Below the pieces are notes generated by a model. That model was not told the DNA's origin and ran no database searches. It was given only the letters and a program-made list of their open reading frames with translations. From Gari tellinella (taxonomy: Eukaryota > Mollusca > Bivalvia > Cardiida > Psammobiidae), in NCBI GenBank assembly GCA_922989275.2, contig OV277870.1, positions 48,356,356 to 48,420,355 on the forward strand: a stretch of DNA of 64,000 nucleotides, in the 5' to 3' direction. Of this stretch, positions 11,419 through 22,748 are shown in pieces. Within the stretch, counting starts at the first letter, position 1. Every line of letters starts with the position of its first letter. The position numbers and the translations under genes were made by a program.

Positions 11419-11498
11419 AGTTTAGATCTCATTTCAGATGCCAAGTAATATTATACAAAATAATTATAAGCAGACAGTTATATAATAGCGTAATTGTT

Positions 11499-11610
11499 AA
11501 CCCTCCTCCTGCTAATAGAGTATATTGACTTTTTTCACAAACAGTGTAGATCCAGATCAGACAGCTCCGAAAGGAGCTGTCTGATCTGGGTCTGCACTGT
11601 TTTGTTACAG
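11499..11610. mobile_element. B/G-type MITE remnant
   Basis: It starts TTAACCCTCCTCCTGC. The hairpin AAACAGTGTAGATCCAGATC is centred on AGCTCCGAAAGGAGCT. The right terminus is not recognisable. Confidence 0.5.
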
Positions 11611-12013
11611 GATTTGTCTGACACAAGACTGCATTCTTTCCAAAGTAAAAAATAAAATCCTCAATTATTTAGCCAATCATGGTAATGCATAGTTCAGATG
11701 ATAGAATAGTGGGCGAAGTCTAAGATATGAATATTCAGCAGGAAGGGTTACTTCCTCATGGACAGGATCATACCTTTCCTGTCACAGACAGCTCCATGGC
11801 ACATATTATATGCTTATAGAGTAAAAAGCCAGTTTTACAACAACATGGACCAAACACAAGGCATCTGAGCAGGCTCTAAATTGTTTACAAAGCACTAACG
11901 TGTTTTAGCACAAACACCTTTTTCAGGAAAAACAATATCATATATCATCCCTGTATTGCAATTTATTGTCAACTCTTGCTTAGAGCACATGGCACAGATC
12001 TATGTAACCTTCA

Positions 12014-12210
12014 TACAGTCAAACTTCCATATCTCAAACTCGCTTAACTTGAACTACCCGATATGTCGACATATGAACTTCATTATTTCATGCTCGGTTT
12101 AGTCTAACAAACCCATATTTCAAAGTTAAACCGTGGCTTAGCTTCACTTTAACTTTGAAATAAGGGTATGTTCGACTTAACCGAGTTTGAGATATCGAAG
12201 TTCAACTGTA
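12014..12210. mobile_element. Family E MITE immediately downstream of paralog 1
   Basis: TACAGTCAAACTTCCATATC ... GATATCGAAGTTCAACTGTA lies at TA and is 16 bp beyond the stop codon of the minus-strand gene. Its interior hairpin (ACCGTGGC / GCTTCACTTT) has decayed. Confidence 0.8.
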
Positions 12211-12223
12211 TCGCAAAGTTTGG

Positions 12224-12229
12224 CTTTAT
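12224..12229 (-). promoter_or_regulatory. Possible polyadenylation signal overlapping the paralog 1 stop codon
   Basis: On the minus strand the final codons read TTC AAA TAA AG, so AATAAA overlaps the stop codon. A family E transposon begins 16 bp further on. The usual 10-30 nt spacing would put cleavage at or inside that element. Confidence 0.3.
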
Positions 12230-15200
12230 TTGAAAGGTGCTGGCATACACTTTAACCGTTCAAAGGCTTGTTTTTCTAGGTATTCTCTGTGATCAGGATG
12301 AGCTATTCGTATGAGATCATATGCTCTCTCTCGTAAGCTCTTTCCAAACAGGTAGGATATACCATACTCCGTGACTACATAATGCACATGGGCCCTCGTG
12401 GTGACTACTCCGGATCCTGCAAAATAACAACAACATAATTACATACACAGTGCTCCAGATACGAGGGAGTAAACTGAACAATTCCAATATTTTCTCGCTC
12501 ATTTCAGCATAAAATCCTATGGTGATACTACTCATTAGAATCGTCTCGAAGAGAGGATTTCAAAGAGTTGTGACACCATAGGGTTTAACTCTTTCCTCCC
12601 TGAAACTTTAAATGGACAATTCCAGTTTCCATTTTAATTTAGTCCATTTCTGACTTTTAATGGTTGTTTTTGTCAATGTTTAGCATTATGACAATCAGTA
12701 AATATCCTGATCAGAGGGCTCCTTTCGGAGCCCTCTGATCTGGGTCTTCACTGTTTGCATAGGACAAGTGTACTATTCACATGTTCACTGTTTGAAAATG
12801 ACGCTTATATGCGTGACTAGGGTTCAAAGAGTTAATTCAGAAATAAAGATTTCACTTTCTAACTACTCCCCTTATCTGGATTTCTGACACCTGATCCCTT
12901 CTCTTAGCTCAGTTACCCCTGAAAATTCACATGAAAATTCTAGTTTCCAATTATTAAAGTCTATTTTTGACTAATAAGGATGGATTTTAACAATATATTG
13001 CAATATTTCTGACAGTTCAGACTCTAATCGGGGTCTGCCCTGTTTGCATAGGACAAGACTAAGAGTACTCTTCACAGGTATTCTGCAAGCGTTCACCTAT
13101 GGAACTCTCTGCTTTACTTTCATCTTGCTTTAAGCAGTACCTGCCTTAACCCTTTGAACCCTAGTCCCGCATATAGGCGTCCTTTTCAAACAGTATACAT
13201 GTGAAAAGTGCACTTGTCCTATGCAAACAGTGAACACCCAGATCAGAGGGCTCCTTAAGGAGCCCTCTGATCTGGGTTTTCACTGTTTGTCATAATGCTA
13301 AACATTGACAAAAACAACCCTTAAAAGTCAGAAATTGACTAGACTAAAATGGAATCTGGGATTGTCCATTTAAAGTTTCAGGGAGGAAAGAGTTAAACAT
13401 AGTTGAGTATTGGTCATTTGTGTTTTTGGCTATGGAGAAACAGATAAAGCTCGGAGTTGAATGTTAAGAAATGATTCATTCCAATCATAGCCTACTGTCT
13501 GCTTGTAACACAGGCTGCGTGCATGTGTGTGTGTCTTTCAAGCCATTCAGCTATTGACTCACCTTTCTTTAAGGTAGGAACAATCTTGGTTTCATTTCGC
13601 CGTGTTGCAGAAGGCATAGCTATGATTGGTTTACCCTTGCCGTCTAAACAAAGAGCAGCACCACGTATAAAGTCAATCTGACCTCCAAACCCTGAAATAT
13701 GAAGTCGGTATACATGAAACTCTTTCATCACTTAGTAACTCTTGTGGGTTATTAAGTTCCCTTTTGGATCTTTTTAATTACCAAAATGTGTGCCAGTCTC
13801 CATGGAATTCTTGGTAGTTTAACCCTTTACTCCCTGAAACCTCAAATGGACAATTCTAGTTTTCAATTAAGTCTAGTCCATTTTTAACATTTAAGAGTTG
13901 ATTTATACAATTTATGTCAAAAGAACAAACAGTGTAGACCCTGATCAGAGGACTCCTTAAGGAGCCCTCTGATAAGGGCAACACTGTTTGCATAGGACAA
14001 GTGTACTCCTCACAGGTACACTGTTTGTAAATGAGGCATATACAGTGGAGAAAACGTTATTCTTTCCCAATAAACGCATTTACGCTAAAACTATTATTTG
14101 CAGTGCAAACCGTTTGAAGCCAGATCAGACGCCGGGTAACCCGGCGTCTGATCAGGCTCCAAACTGTTTGCCACCAAGACAAACATGAAATATTAGAATT
14201 GTCCAAAAGTTGTTCTTTTATACGTTTTAGTGTTTTGCATTTGCGTACGTTTGGGTTTAAACGGGAAAGAATAACAGATTCTCCACTGTATGCGTGACTA
14301 GGGTTCAAAGAGTTAATAACTACTGCTTTAAATAAGCAGACAGTATAGACCCTGATCACAGGGCTCCTTTACTATAGGAGCCCTCTGATCTGAGCCTAAA
14401 TTGTTTGCAAACGTAATGAGTATATTTTAAACAGGTCAATGGTGTTGAAAGCAATAAAACATGTAACATACAGTAATGTATCTGTGACAGGCTTAACCCT
14501 TTCCCCCATAGAAGCGACTTTTAGCGTATTTAATTTATTCCTCCGCTGAAGAAAATAGTTTCAGTTTATACCCTCATGAACAATTACCATTACAAATATT
14601 TTATATAGCCTAGCAGATTTTAGCTTAAAGCAGGCTGAAAGTAAAGCAGAATGTGCCTTAAGGCACATTCTGCTTTACTTTCAATCTGCTTTAAGTGGTC
14701 ACCTGTCTTCAAAACTGGAAACAGTCTATGAGGTAAAGGGTTAACAGTTTCAACGCAAAAAAATTGTTTGCTTCAAATACATTATAAATTCACTATATTT
14801 AAAATAGCATAGCTATGTAATGACTGATTATGAATGGTAATAAACTCCTGGGTCCCGTTTCATTAAACTTCTTACGACAAATGTTGTCGTAAGTCAGATT
14901 ATAAAAGTCTCAATAATTATTTATTTCTCCATCTAATCCTGTCTTGCGACATCTTTTTAGAATCGTCTTGAAAAGACAATTCCAAAGAGATGTCACAAGA
15001 CAGGATTAGATAGAGAAATCAGAAATTAAATGTTTTTTAAAGTTTTGACTTACGACAACATTTGTCGTAAGAAGTTTTATGAAACGGGCCCCAGATCAGG
15101 CCACTTCAGGGCTCCAGATAAAGTGTTTATTTCAAAGACTAATTTACTTTTCATTTAACCTATTACCCCATAAATACACCTTTTTATGTCTCTGTTAATT

Positions 15201-18200
15201 TATTCCGCTGAAGAAAACTTGCTCCAGCGGTGCAATCAAGGAGATCTGGGAAATGCAGATTGAGGGAAGACGTGGGCCAGGACGGCCCAAAATGACATGG
15301 AAGACATTGGCACAGAGAGACAGACGAGAGTGGAAGCTCTCAGAAGTCGACCCTTGTGATATGGATGTGTGGAGATCTAATGTGAGATATGCTATGAGTG
15401 CAGCCAGCCAGCTGCCTGGAAGGGGGCCCACTGATGAGGATGACGCTCCTAGCTGCACGTTAATTATCTAAACACCGATGATGATGATGATGATGAAAAC
15501 TGTTCCATTTTATACAGTCATGAATATGTATCATAAGAAATATTATCTATATTCTAACAGACAGCTGCTTACAGCAGGCTGAAAGTAAAGCAGAATGCGC
15601 CTTTATGCACATTCTGCTTTACTTCCACCTGCTTTAAGTTGTCACCTATTTTCAAAACTAGAAACAAGCTATGGGGGAATGGGTTAAAGAAATCCTATAT
15701 TGTTATCACTCTCATTAGAATCATTTGTTATGGTATACAGCAGGTACCTGAGTATATTCTTGTTCCTATAGAGTCTGCACAGATCTGACCTGTTAGGTCT
15801 ACTTCTATACATGAATTGATGGCAGTGACTTTGGGGTTCTGGCAAATAATGGCAGTGTTGTTGGTAAAGGCTACATCACACATTTCTGAAATGAAACAAT
15901 ACAGTGTTATTTGTAAAAGATTCATCAGCCATTTCTGAAACGAAATAATACTTCATTGTTTTGTAAAAGCTACATCATGTCTGTGAAACAATCAGTCAAA
16001 AGCATTGCAAGTCCTACTGGGAATCAGAAATGTACTGCCTAATGCATATATGACTCTGCTGCAGTGTTTGCAAATATTTATCCACTTGTTTTGATGATAG
16101 AAAGGGCTAATAAGTATTGGTAGTCACAATTTATGGAGACTTAACCCTTTCCCTTATAGAAGCGACTTTTAGCACATGCATTTTATTCATCCGCTGAAGA
16201 AAATAGTTCCAATATATACTGTAAAGAATATGTGTCATGTTTAATACTTTCCTTATTCTAGCTGGTAATAGCTTAAATCAGGCTGAAAGTAAAGCAGAAT
16301 GTGCCATATGGCGCATTCTGCTTTACTTTCAACCTGCTTTAAGTAGTAACATATTTTCAAAACTAGAAACAGGCTATCAGGTAATGGGTTAAAGGAGAAA
16401 CTGTTTGAGCCCAGGAGCCCATGATACACATTTTATATTTTGCAGAAATGTGTGAAGATTACATCAAAAGTCATTAGTATAGACGATGCTATTCTTTCTC
16501 AAGCATCTTGTTCTGTTTTCATTCAGCCTATTTTATGTGTTCACCTTTCTTCAAAACTAGAAACAAGCTATGGGGTAAAGGATTAAAGAGGTTTTATTAT
16601 ATACATACCAACAAAAGGGTTATTGTCCATGAAATCATACAACTTCTTTGAGCCAATGGCAAAGCTGCTCACTATCTTCCCTGTCATTATACTCTTGTTG
16701 GCATTAGTAATGGCTCCCTTCTCACACAGATCCACCACACCATCTGAGAACATCTCAGAATGGATACCCATGTTCTTATGATTACCCAGCTGAGCCAGAA
16801 CAGCGTCAGGAATAGAGCCAATACCTGTCAAATAAAACATCAATACCTGTCAAATATACATTTCAACAGGGCTGCCATAAGTTTATTTTGAAAATTCCTA
16901 AAATTTACAAATTGTCTATTTTTCAATTGCGATTAATGAAAGCAGGTTGATAGTAAAGCAGAATGTGCCTTAATGCTCATCCTGCTTTACTTTCAATCTG
17001 CTTTAAGCTACAATCTGCTAGGATAAAAATCCGAAGATATGGCAGCCCTGTTTCAATACCTGTCAAACATACATTTGATGATTTCAATACCTGTCAAATA
17101 AATGAGATAGCACCTTTTATATTTTATTAGCCAGTAATTATTCAGAATAAAGAGTTCCTAGTAGTCGAGGTTTTATAAATGAATATTCAGCAGGAGAAGA
17201 GTTAATGCCAAGCTTAACCCTTAGCCCGCCAAATAAATTGTCGTCTGCTATATTTCTCGTCTGCTTCAAGTTTCAAAGTGCTTCAAAGTTGCTCAAAATT
17301 GCTGAAAATGTTGTCCGAGTGTCAAACAGCTTGGATCCGGATGAGACGCCGAGTTACTCGGCGTCTCATCCGGATCCAAGCTGTTTGCATATGGAGCTAT
17401 AGTCGTGAGTGGCAGGCTAAGGGTTAAGCAACTTCCAAATTTTAATGACTTTAGTGTGTTGTGGAATTAAATTGTGGTAGGGGATTGAACCGTTAACTTC
17501 ATTGTGCAGGGTCGGTAGCATTGTCACTTCCAGATCATCATCACAGCTTTTTATTAATATTCCAGTATCGTGTTCAATAACAACTGTTTGCTGTTTAGGT
17601 TAGCAGTTTGTGTCCTGTGTGCAGCGTGCAGAGTACAGTAAAGAAAACATTTTCTTTCCAACTAACCCCGGTTACCCTTAAACTATTATTGTCATTGAAA
17701 ACAGTTTGGAGCCAGATCAGACGCCGGGTTAATACTCAGCGTCTGATCAGGCTCCAAACTGTTTGCCATTCAAATTAAGACTGGTAGTCAGAATTGTCAA
17801 AATGTTGTCATTTTCTATATCTCATTGCAATGTGTTTGCGTTTGAACGAAAGAATTACGTTTTCTCCACTGTATTTCAGACTAGCCAACTCACAATCGAC
17901 AGGGCTCCAGATAAGAGGGAGTTTTTCAACAAATCAAACATTATCTCACTCATTTCAGTACCAAATCCTATGGTGTTACTACTCATTAGAATCGTCTCAA
18001 AGAGACGATTCTAATGAGTAGTGACACCATAGGGTTTAATTCAGAAATAAAGATTTTAGTTTTTGAAAAACTACCCTTATCTGGTGCTCTGAATCGATGG
18101 CCACCGGAGGTCATCAATTTCTTACCTTAACTCACTGATGGTGGGAGTATTGACAAGCATCATCATGTGACAAACAATGCAGCAGACCCTGTACAGAGCC

Positions 18201-21200
18201 CCAGATAGGGAGTAAACTGAACAATTCCAACACCTTCTCACTCATTTCAGCATCAAATCCTATGGTGTTACTACTCATTAGAATCGTCTCGAAGAGACGA
18301 TTCTAATGAGTAGTGACAACATAGTGTTTAGTGCAGAAATAAAGATTTTAGTTTTTGAAATACTCCCCTTATCTAGAGCCATGGACCCTGTACACATGTT
18401 TGATAACAAGAAGCACAAGTAACAGAGTAGTGGGTGATCAGAATCTGAAGCAATGCTCAAGTTAGCTCAAATTGCAAATGACAGCAGAAACATTATACCC
18501 ATTTGTAATGTTGCTCCGTCTTCCACTAGGTTCTGAGCGATCAGTTTGCCAATCTCTTCCTCCTCAGGCGACAGTTTCCCCACTCCTAGCTCATGTAGAG
18601 GCATATCTCCTTCTACTATAGCGTCTATATGAGATTCATGGATAATTCCATCCCCAAACGTACGTGGAAGATGTTTATTCACTTGGGCTATAAAAATAAA
18701 CAAAACACAATTCAATTTATACTAGACCTCCAGATCAGCTTAGCATTTTAACAATTTTGTCTCCACCCAAACTCTAATGCATTAGAACAAGAGGCCCACG
18801 GGCCATATTTCGGTCACATGAGTAAAGCTGACAAAATTGAGATAATTATTTATGTCCCAGGGCAGACATTTTTTACTCCAGGGGCATAATTTGAACATAC
18901 TTTATAAAGGACCTGTAGATGATGCTATGTGCCAAACCTTTCAACCTGCCTTAAATGGTCATCTGTCTTCAAAACAAGAAACAGGCTATGGGGTAAAGGG
19001 TTAAGCAACTACATGTCTTATACACTGAGTACAAGCTATGAAGGAAAGGGTTAACCCTTTCCTCCCTGAAACCTCAAATGGACAATTCTAGTTTTCAATT
19101 TAGTCTAGTCCATTTTTGACTTTTAGGGAAAATTTTAACAATATACAATGTATGTCAAAATGCCAAACAGTGTAGACCCTGATCAGGGGGCTCCTTAAAG
19201 AGCCCTCTGATCAGGGTATAAACTGTTCGCATAGGACAAGTGTACTTCTTACAGGTATGCTGTTTGCAAATGACGCATATATGCATGACTTGGGTTCAAA
19301 GAGTTAATGTATGTGACATAACACCAGGGCTCCAGATAAGGAGAGTATTTCAAAAACTAAAATCTTTATTTCTGCTTTAAACCCTATGGTGTCACTACTC
19401 ATTAGAATTGTCTCAAAGAGACGATTCTAATGAGTAGTAACACTATAGGATTTGGTGCTTTATGAGTGAGAAAATGTTCGATTTATTCAGATTACTCCCC
19501 CTTATCTGGAGCCCTGTAACACAGCACACTTACCAATGATATACTTGGCATTCTGAATGGCTGATCTGGTGCAGTCTACACTTGTCCCCAGTGAACAAAA
19601 GCCGTGCTTGTCTGGTGGACTGACACTCACCATAGCAACGTCCAAGTTAATAATCTTCTGTCGAAACAATCGTGGAATCTCACTGAGAAAGATAGGTATA
19701 GCATCTGCTCGGCCTTCATTGATAGCTTTCCGCGAGTTGCCACCCACAAACAATGAGCTGGATCTAAACATTTCTAAAAGTAAACAAATAAACAATGTAT
19801 TGAGACAGAAATAATGCAGGCTTTTATACATACAGTAAAACCTCTCTAAGATGAACACTAAATTGTGTGGATTATTCTCGGGTTGGAAAACACCAACCCA
19901 CAAAACTGCCAAGCTTAAATTGGAGAGGGAGACTTCGATCCAGACTGGACAGCCAGGTCTCACCCTTATAAGAAGGATTAATCAATGGCCTGGTTAAACT
20001 TACTGGATGATGATGATGATGATGATTCAGAATTTAAAACAGGTGACTGCTTAAAGCAAGGTGAGAGTATAACAGAAAGCTCCTTTAGGGGATTTCTGTT
20101 TTACTGAGCACTACCTTGCTTTAAGCGGTTATATACATTTCATTTATACAACCAAATGATCTTTTACCCAGGTTTTACTTTTTTTATCAGAGCTCCAGAT
20201 AAAGCTAGTATTACAACAAGAGGACCAAGGTGGCCTTCATATCACTCACCTGAGGATAATGATTCTAATGATAGTTTTACCTTAGGGTTTCCCCTAAGTG
20301 TGACCATGACTGAGGTAAAACTGTGGCCTGTAGACTAAGTATTTTTCCTAACTTTTTCTACAATTTGACCCAGTGACCTACTTTTTAACAGGACATAAAC
20401 CGCATTCAAAATCAACTCAATTTAATGTACCTGCGGGAAGTCAAGAGTACACTTGTTCTAGGTAAACAGTGAAGACCCTGATCAGAGGGTTCCAAAAAGG
20501 GCCTTGTGATCATAGTCTATTATACTGTTTGTAATTTTGCAATAAATTGACTTAATTGAGAAAAAGACTGTAATAGTAAATGATGGACCAGACTTGAATG
20601 GAAACTGGAATTGCCCACTTGAAGTGTCAGGGAAGAAGGAGTTTAACCCATTACCCCATAAATACACATTTTTTACGCCTTTAATCTATTCCACCACTGA
20701 AGAAACTGAAGAAAATAATTCCAACTTATACAGTCATGAATATGCAGCATCAGAAATGTTTTCTCTATCCTAACAGTTGGAAACTTAAAGCAGGTTGAAA
20801 GTAAAGCAGAATGCGCCTTTAAAGGCGCATTCTGCTTTACTTTCAACCTGCTTTAATTGGTTACCTATTTTCAATACTAGAAACAGGCTATTGGGTAAAG
20901 GGTTAAGACAATGCTAGCACTGTGAGGCTTACTGTCATATTCTGGCTCGTTATACAGCCCTGGTCCCTCTGTATGTATATGAAAGACTTCACAGTCAGTG
21001 ACACCAGCTTTTTTACCGTGGGCACACATAGCTTCAATCAACCTCATGGGAGTGGCCGCTGCTCCTTGGATAAAGATCTTCTGATCTAAGATGAAAACAT
21101 AAGATAATAGTCTGTTGTAGATGTATATGTCTGAGCTATTCAAGAAGAAAATGGCATTTTTAAAACGCTGGAATCAGAATGAACATTTAAACTTTAAGAC

Positions 21201-22748
21201 ATCAAAATCATGAGTGTAGGCAATTACCGGTATATAAGTCCTTGATGGGTGACTCGGATATTAATAGATTAGTGATTAAACTTGATGGATAATAAGAAAG
21301 TGAAACAAGGGAAAAATGTCTGCCAGAGGTGGGACTCAAACCCGGAACCAACTCATCTCTTGTCTAGTGCTCTACCGACTGCATGCGAGTTATCTGGGTG
21401 GTCTATTGATACCTACCTCTACAACCACTACACTCCTCCCCCTTCACTTTTTAGAACACGTCAATTAAGCTCTCACAATTCAAGAAGACCGAATGACTCC
21501 TGACATGGGCCTCTGAACAAATGCGCTTGAAATTAACTTTTATGGCGATGTGGTAGAGTGTATGACTGCGAATCTGGCGACTTAGATTTGATCCCGGGTC
21601 AGAGTGAGTGTTTCGGTAGAATCGGTATGTAAGAACACTCAGCTGAATTTGGTGACCAACATTGTTTCTGTTATGGTAATTGCTGCAAGTTGGACCCCAG
21701 TTGTTCTCATACCCATATAGAAATTCTGGACGAATTTCAAGTTGTGGAAAGAGTAATTACATCACAGTGTGTAGATTTAAAATAATCATCATTTGTAGAA
21801 CCTTGCTACATACAAACACGCTTTCATGGCGATTTGGTAGAGTGTACTTCTGCGAACCTGCCGATTTGGATTCAATCCCGGGTCGGAGCGGGTGTTTCGG
21901 TTAAAATTAAGAACACCCAGCTAAATTTGGCGACCAACGTGGTTTCTGTTATGGTATATGCTGCAAGTTCGACCCCAGTTGTTCTCATAGCCATATAGAA
22001 ATTCAGGACGAATTTCAAGTTGTCAAAAGAGTATGTCACAGTGTGTAGATTTATCATAATCATCAGTAACATGTACAGCCTTGCTACATACAAGCTTGAG
22101 TCTCATTAATGAACCCCTGGAACGACATTATATTTTGTGACAGTTGTCGTCCCGTGAGGGATATGGCAAATACGAGAAATAGCTCCATATCATGTAACTG
22201 TACACATGTGGACTACATACAAACGTGCTTTCATGGCGACGTGGTGACAGTGTATGACGTACGTACTGCAAATCTGGCTACACAAGTTCGATTCCCAGGT
22301 ATGAGCGGGTGTTTTGGTATAACTTATTGAACACCCAGCTGCAAGGCATTGATTTCTTGTGACATGTTTATAAACAGTATTAACCAATTAACAATTAATT
22401 AACCAGCTGGCTCTTACAAAAGTCTCCAGGTCTTGGTCTGCACTGTTGTGGGTTTGTTTTTTATATTTTGCAATATACTGTCAAAACAATTCTAAGAAAT
22501 GAAACATGCACTGAGCTTAAAATTGTTAACAGGAATTGTCCATTATAAGTTTTAGGGGGTAAATGAGTGAAAATCCACCTACTAGACTGTATAACTTGGA
22601 CCGCTTCATCTGCTGTTTTCCACGATGGTTTGCGATCTGGAAGCGGATGGATCGGTTCCGGTGAATATAGGTAATATCCCCGCTTAATTCGCATCAATGA
22701 CTTTGTCTCAAGGACTTGCAGAAGCTTTTCAAACTTTCGCAAAGCCAT
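12226..22748 (-). CDS. Mitochondrial acetyl-CoA hydrolase / 4-hydroxybutyrate CoA-transferase family protein, paralog 1 (8 exons)
   Basis: The spliced CDS is 1422 nt (473 codons). Exons, 5' to 3' on the minus strand: 22748-22583, 21085-20933, 19773-19534, 18687-18499, 16824-16609, 15885-15748, 13691-13563, 12416-12226. All junctions are AG/GT with continuous phase. The protein starts MALRKFEKLLQVLETKSLMR, a basic leader that looks mitochondrial. It then has FIQGAAATP, SVSPPDKHGFCSLG, the motif GIHSEMFSDG (the Glu is the presumed CoA-thioester nucleophile by family analogy), the Gly-rich GFGGQIDFIRGA and VVTTRAHVHYVVTEYG of the C-terminal domain. Family members transfer CoA between acyl-CoAs and carboxylic acids such as acetate, succinate or 4-hydroxybutyrate; the substrate here cannot be read from sequence. 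An in-frame ATG 41 codons upstream exists, but MALRKF aligns with the start of the divergent paralog. Gene symbol not assigned. Confidence 0.9.
12448..12885. mobile_element. Family C MITE carrying a nested family B element
   Basis: The left end is CAGTGCTCCAGATACGAG and the right end CTTATCTGGATTTCTG. The C sequence is interrupted at its GGTTTAA site by B. It lies in the last intron of paralog 1. Confidence 0.78.
12585..12835. mobile_element. Family B MITE nested in C (TTAA target duplicated)
   Basis: The host motif GGGTTTAATTCAGAAATAAA, uninterrupted in other C copies, is split at TTAA, with TTAA now at both ends. This shows TTAA duplication directly. Confidence 0.9.
13146..13396. mobile_element. 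Family B MITE (TTAA target)
   Basis: TTAACCCTTTGAACCCTAGT ... GGGAGGAAAGAGTTAA. The hairpin is AAACAGTGAACACCCAGATC with the centre CTCCTTAAGGAG. Confidence 0.88.
13819..14316. mobile_element. Family B MITE interrupted by a family F element
   Basis: It starts TTAACCCTTTACTCCCTGAA and ends GGGTTCAAAGAGTTAA. The GCATATATGCGTGAC interior is split at TA by F. The hairpin centre is CCTTAAGGAG. Confidence 0.88.
14041..14290. mobile_element. Family F MITE nested in B (TA target)
   Basis: TACAGTGGAGAAAACG ... AGATTCTCCACTGTA. The core is GCCGGGTAACCCGGC inside GATCAGACGCC arms. It is in opposite orientation to the copy at 632. Confidence 0.9.
14335..14412. repeat. B-type hairpin remnant
   Basis: AGACAGTATAGACCCTGATC with a CTCC...GGAG centre and CTGAGCCTAAATTGTTTGC. 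No ends are seen. Confidence 0.45.
14493..14744. mobile_element. Family A MITE (TTAA target)
   Basis: TTAACCCTTTCCCCCATAGA ... TGAGGTAAAGGGTTAA. The hairpin centre is GTGCCTTAAGGCAC, with perfectly matched arms. Confidence 0.88.
14848..15094. mobile_element. Family J element with long inverted ends
   Basis: The ends are CTGGGTCCCGTTTCATTAAA and TTTTATGAAACGGGCCCCAG. They are followed inward by CTTACGACAA...TTGTCGTAAG, a second inverted pair. The core is GAATCGTCTTGAAAAGACAATTC inside TGTCACAAGACA arms. No clean target duplication is seen. Confidence 0.8.
15112..15152. mobile_element. Family C left-end fragment
   Basis: CAGGGCTCCAGATAAAG followed by TATTTCAAAGACTAA. It is cut off at the start of the next A element. 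Confidence 0.6.
15155..15687. mobile_element. Family A MITE split by a retrotransposon fragment
   Basis: TTAACCTATTACCCCATAAA ... ATGGGGGAATGGGTTAA. The CTGAAGAAAACTGTTCC motif of other copies is interrupted at AAAACT. Confidence 0.88.
15220..15495 (+). pseudogene. 5'-truncated non-LTR retrotransposon, C-terminal tail of the reverse transcriptase ORF
   Basis: A 72-codon frame (15253-15471) begins IEGRRGPGRPKMTWKTLA and includes DPCDMDVWRSNVRYAM, the familiar tail of endonuclease/reverse transcriptase polyproteins of non-LTR elements. It is followed by a short 3' UTR and an (ATG)n microsatellite tail. Target duplication AAAACT lies at 15214-15219 and 15496-15501. Confidence 0.83.
16141..16392. 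mobile_element. Family A MITE (TTAA target)
   Basis: TTAACCCTTTCCCTTATAGA ... CTATCAGGTAATGGGTTAA. The hairpin centre GTGCCATATGGCGC has one mismatch. Confidence 0.86.
16505..16590. mobile_element. Family A right-end fragment
   Basis: CAGCCTATTTTATGTGTTCA ... GCTATGGGGTAAAGGATTAA. Only the right quarter is present, 19 bp downstream of the paralog 1 exon 5 donor. Confidence 0.65.
16867..17050. mobile_element. Family I MITE with 6-bp target duplication TTTCAA
   Basis: CAGGGCTGCCATAAG ... GATATGGCAGCCCTG is flanked by TTTCAA at 16861-16866 and 17051-17056. The core is the A-type hairpin. Confidence 0.9.
17213..17427. mobile_element. Family G palindromic MITE (TTAA target)
   Basis: TTAACCCTTAGCCCGCC ... 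GGCAGGCTAAGGGTTAA. The core is a perfect hairpin, AAACAGCTTGGATCCGGATG with its complement, centred on GCCGAGTTACTCGGC. Confidence 0.88.
17634..17873. mobile_element. Family F MITE (TA target)
   Basis: TACAGTAAAGAAAACATT ... CGTTTTCTCCACTGTA. The hairpin is AAACAGTTTGGAGCCAGATC with the centre GGGTTAATACTC. Confidence 0.82.
17900..18091. mobile_element. Family C MITE with 6-bp target duplication AATCGA
   Basis: CAGGGCTCCAGATAAGAG ... CTTATCTGGTGCTCTG is flanked by AATCGA at 17894-17899 and 18092-18097. Confidence 0.9.
18194..18383. mobile_element. Family C MITE with a 9-bp flanking repeat
   Basis: CAGAGCCCCAGATAGGG ... CTTATCTAGAGCCATG is flanked by GACCCTGTA on both sides (18185-18193 and 18384-18392). 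The hairpin arms GAATCGTCTC are intact. Confidence 0.8.
18786..18960. repeat. Fragment of a dispersed AAGAGGCCCACGGGCC repeat
   Basis: ACAAGAGGCCCACGGGCCAT followed by TCGGTCACATGAG is a repeat start I associate with bivalve genomes. A related piece lies at 20212-20260 (ACAAGAGGACCAAGGTGGCC). Confidence 0.5.
19051..19307. mobile_element. Family B MITE (TTAA target) abutting an A fragment
   Basis: TTAACCCTTTCCTCCCTGAA ... GGGTTCAAAGAGTTAA. Immediately to the left is GAAGGAAAGGGTTAA, the end of an older element, so both share one TTAA. Confidence 0.85.
19325..19516. mobile_element. Family C MITE with 6-bp target duplication TAACAC
   Basis: CAGGGCTCCAGATAAGGA ... CTTATCTGGAGCCCTG is flanked by TAACAC at 19319-19324 and 19517-19522. 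It lies 17 bp from the paralog 1 exon 3 donor. Confidence 0.92.
19832..20130. mobile_element. Family H remnant holding a non-LTR retrotransposon tail
   Basis: The H left end TACAGTAAAACCTCTCTAAG is followed by a segment ending in an (ATG)n-type microsatellite at 20007-20025. The H hairpin (GCTTAAAGCAAGGTGAGAGT, CTCCTTTAGGGG) then follows. The inserted part (about 19870-20025) looks like a short retrotransposon 3' end. Confidence 0.5.
20440..20646. mobile_element. Family B remnant
   Basis: AAACAGTGAAGACCCTGATC, a decayed right arm, and the B interior in reverse, ending GGGAAGAAGGAGTTTAA at the TTAA that starts the next A copy. Confidence 0.55.
20643..20906. mobile_element. Family A MITE (TTAA target)
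   Basis: TTAACCCATTACCCCATAAA ... TATTGGGTAAAGGGTTAA. The hairpin centre is GCGCCTTTAAAGGCGC. It ends 26 bp from the donor side of paralog 1 exon 2. Confidence 0.9.
21318..21400 (-). repeat. tRNA-derived (SINE-like) sequence
   Basis: Read on the minus strand it has a B-box-like CCGGGTTTGAGTCCC and an A-box-like TAGAGCACTAGAC. The stems are too degenerate for a functional tRNA. Confidence 0.45.
21539..22340 (+). repeat. Three tandem copies of a tRNA-headed SINE-like repeat
   Basis: Units begin ATGGCGATGTGGTAGAGTG (21541), ATGGCGATTTGGTAGAGTG (21826) and ATGGCGACGTGGTGACAGTG (22233). Each has a B-box-like ATCCCGGGTC or GATTCCCAGG, then GAACACYCAGCT. The first two share a 3' part through CAGTGTGTAGATTTA. 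The third is truncated. Confidence 0.7.
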
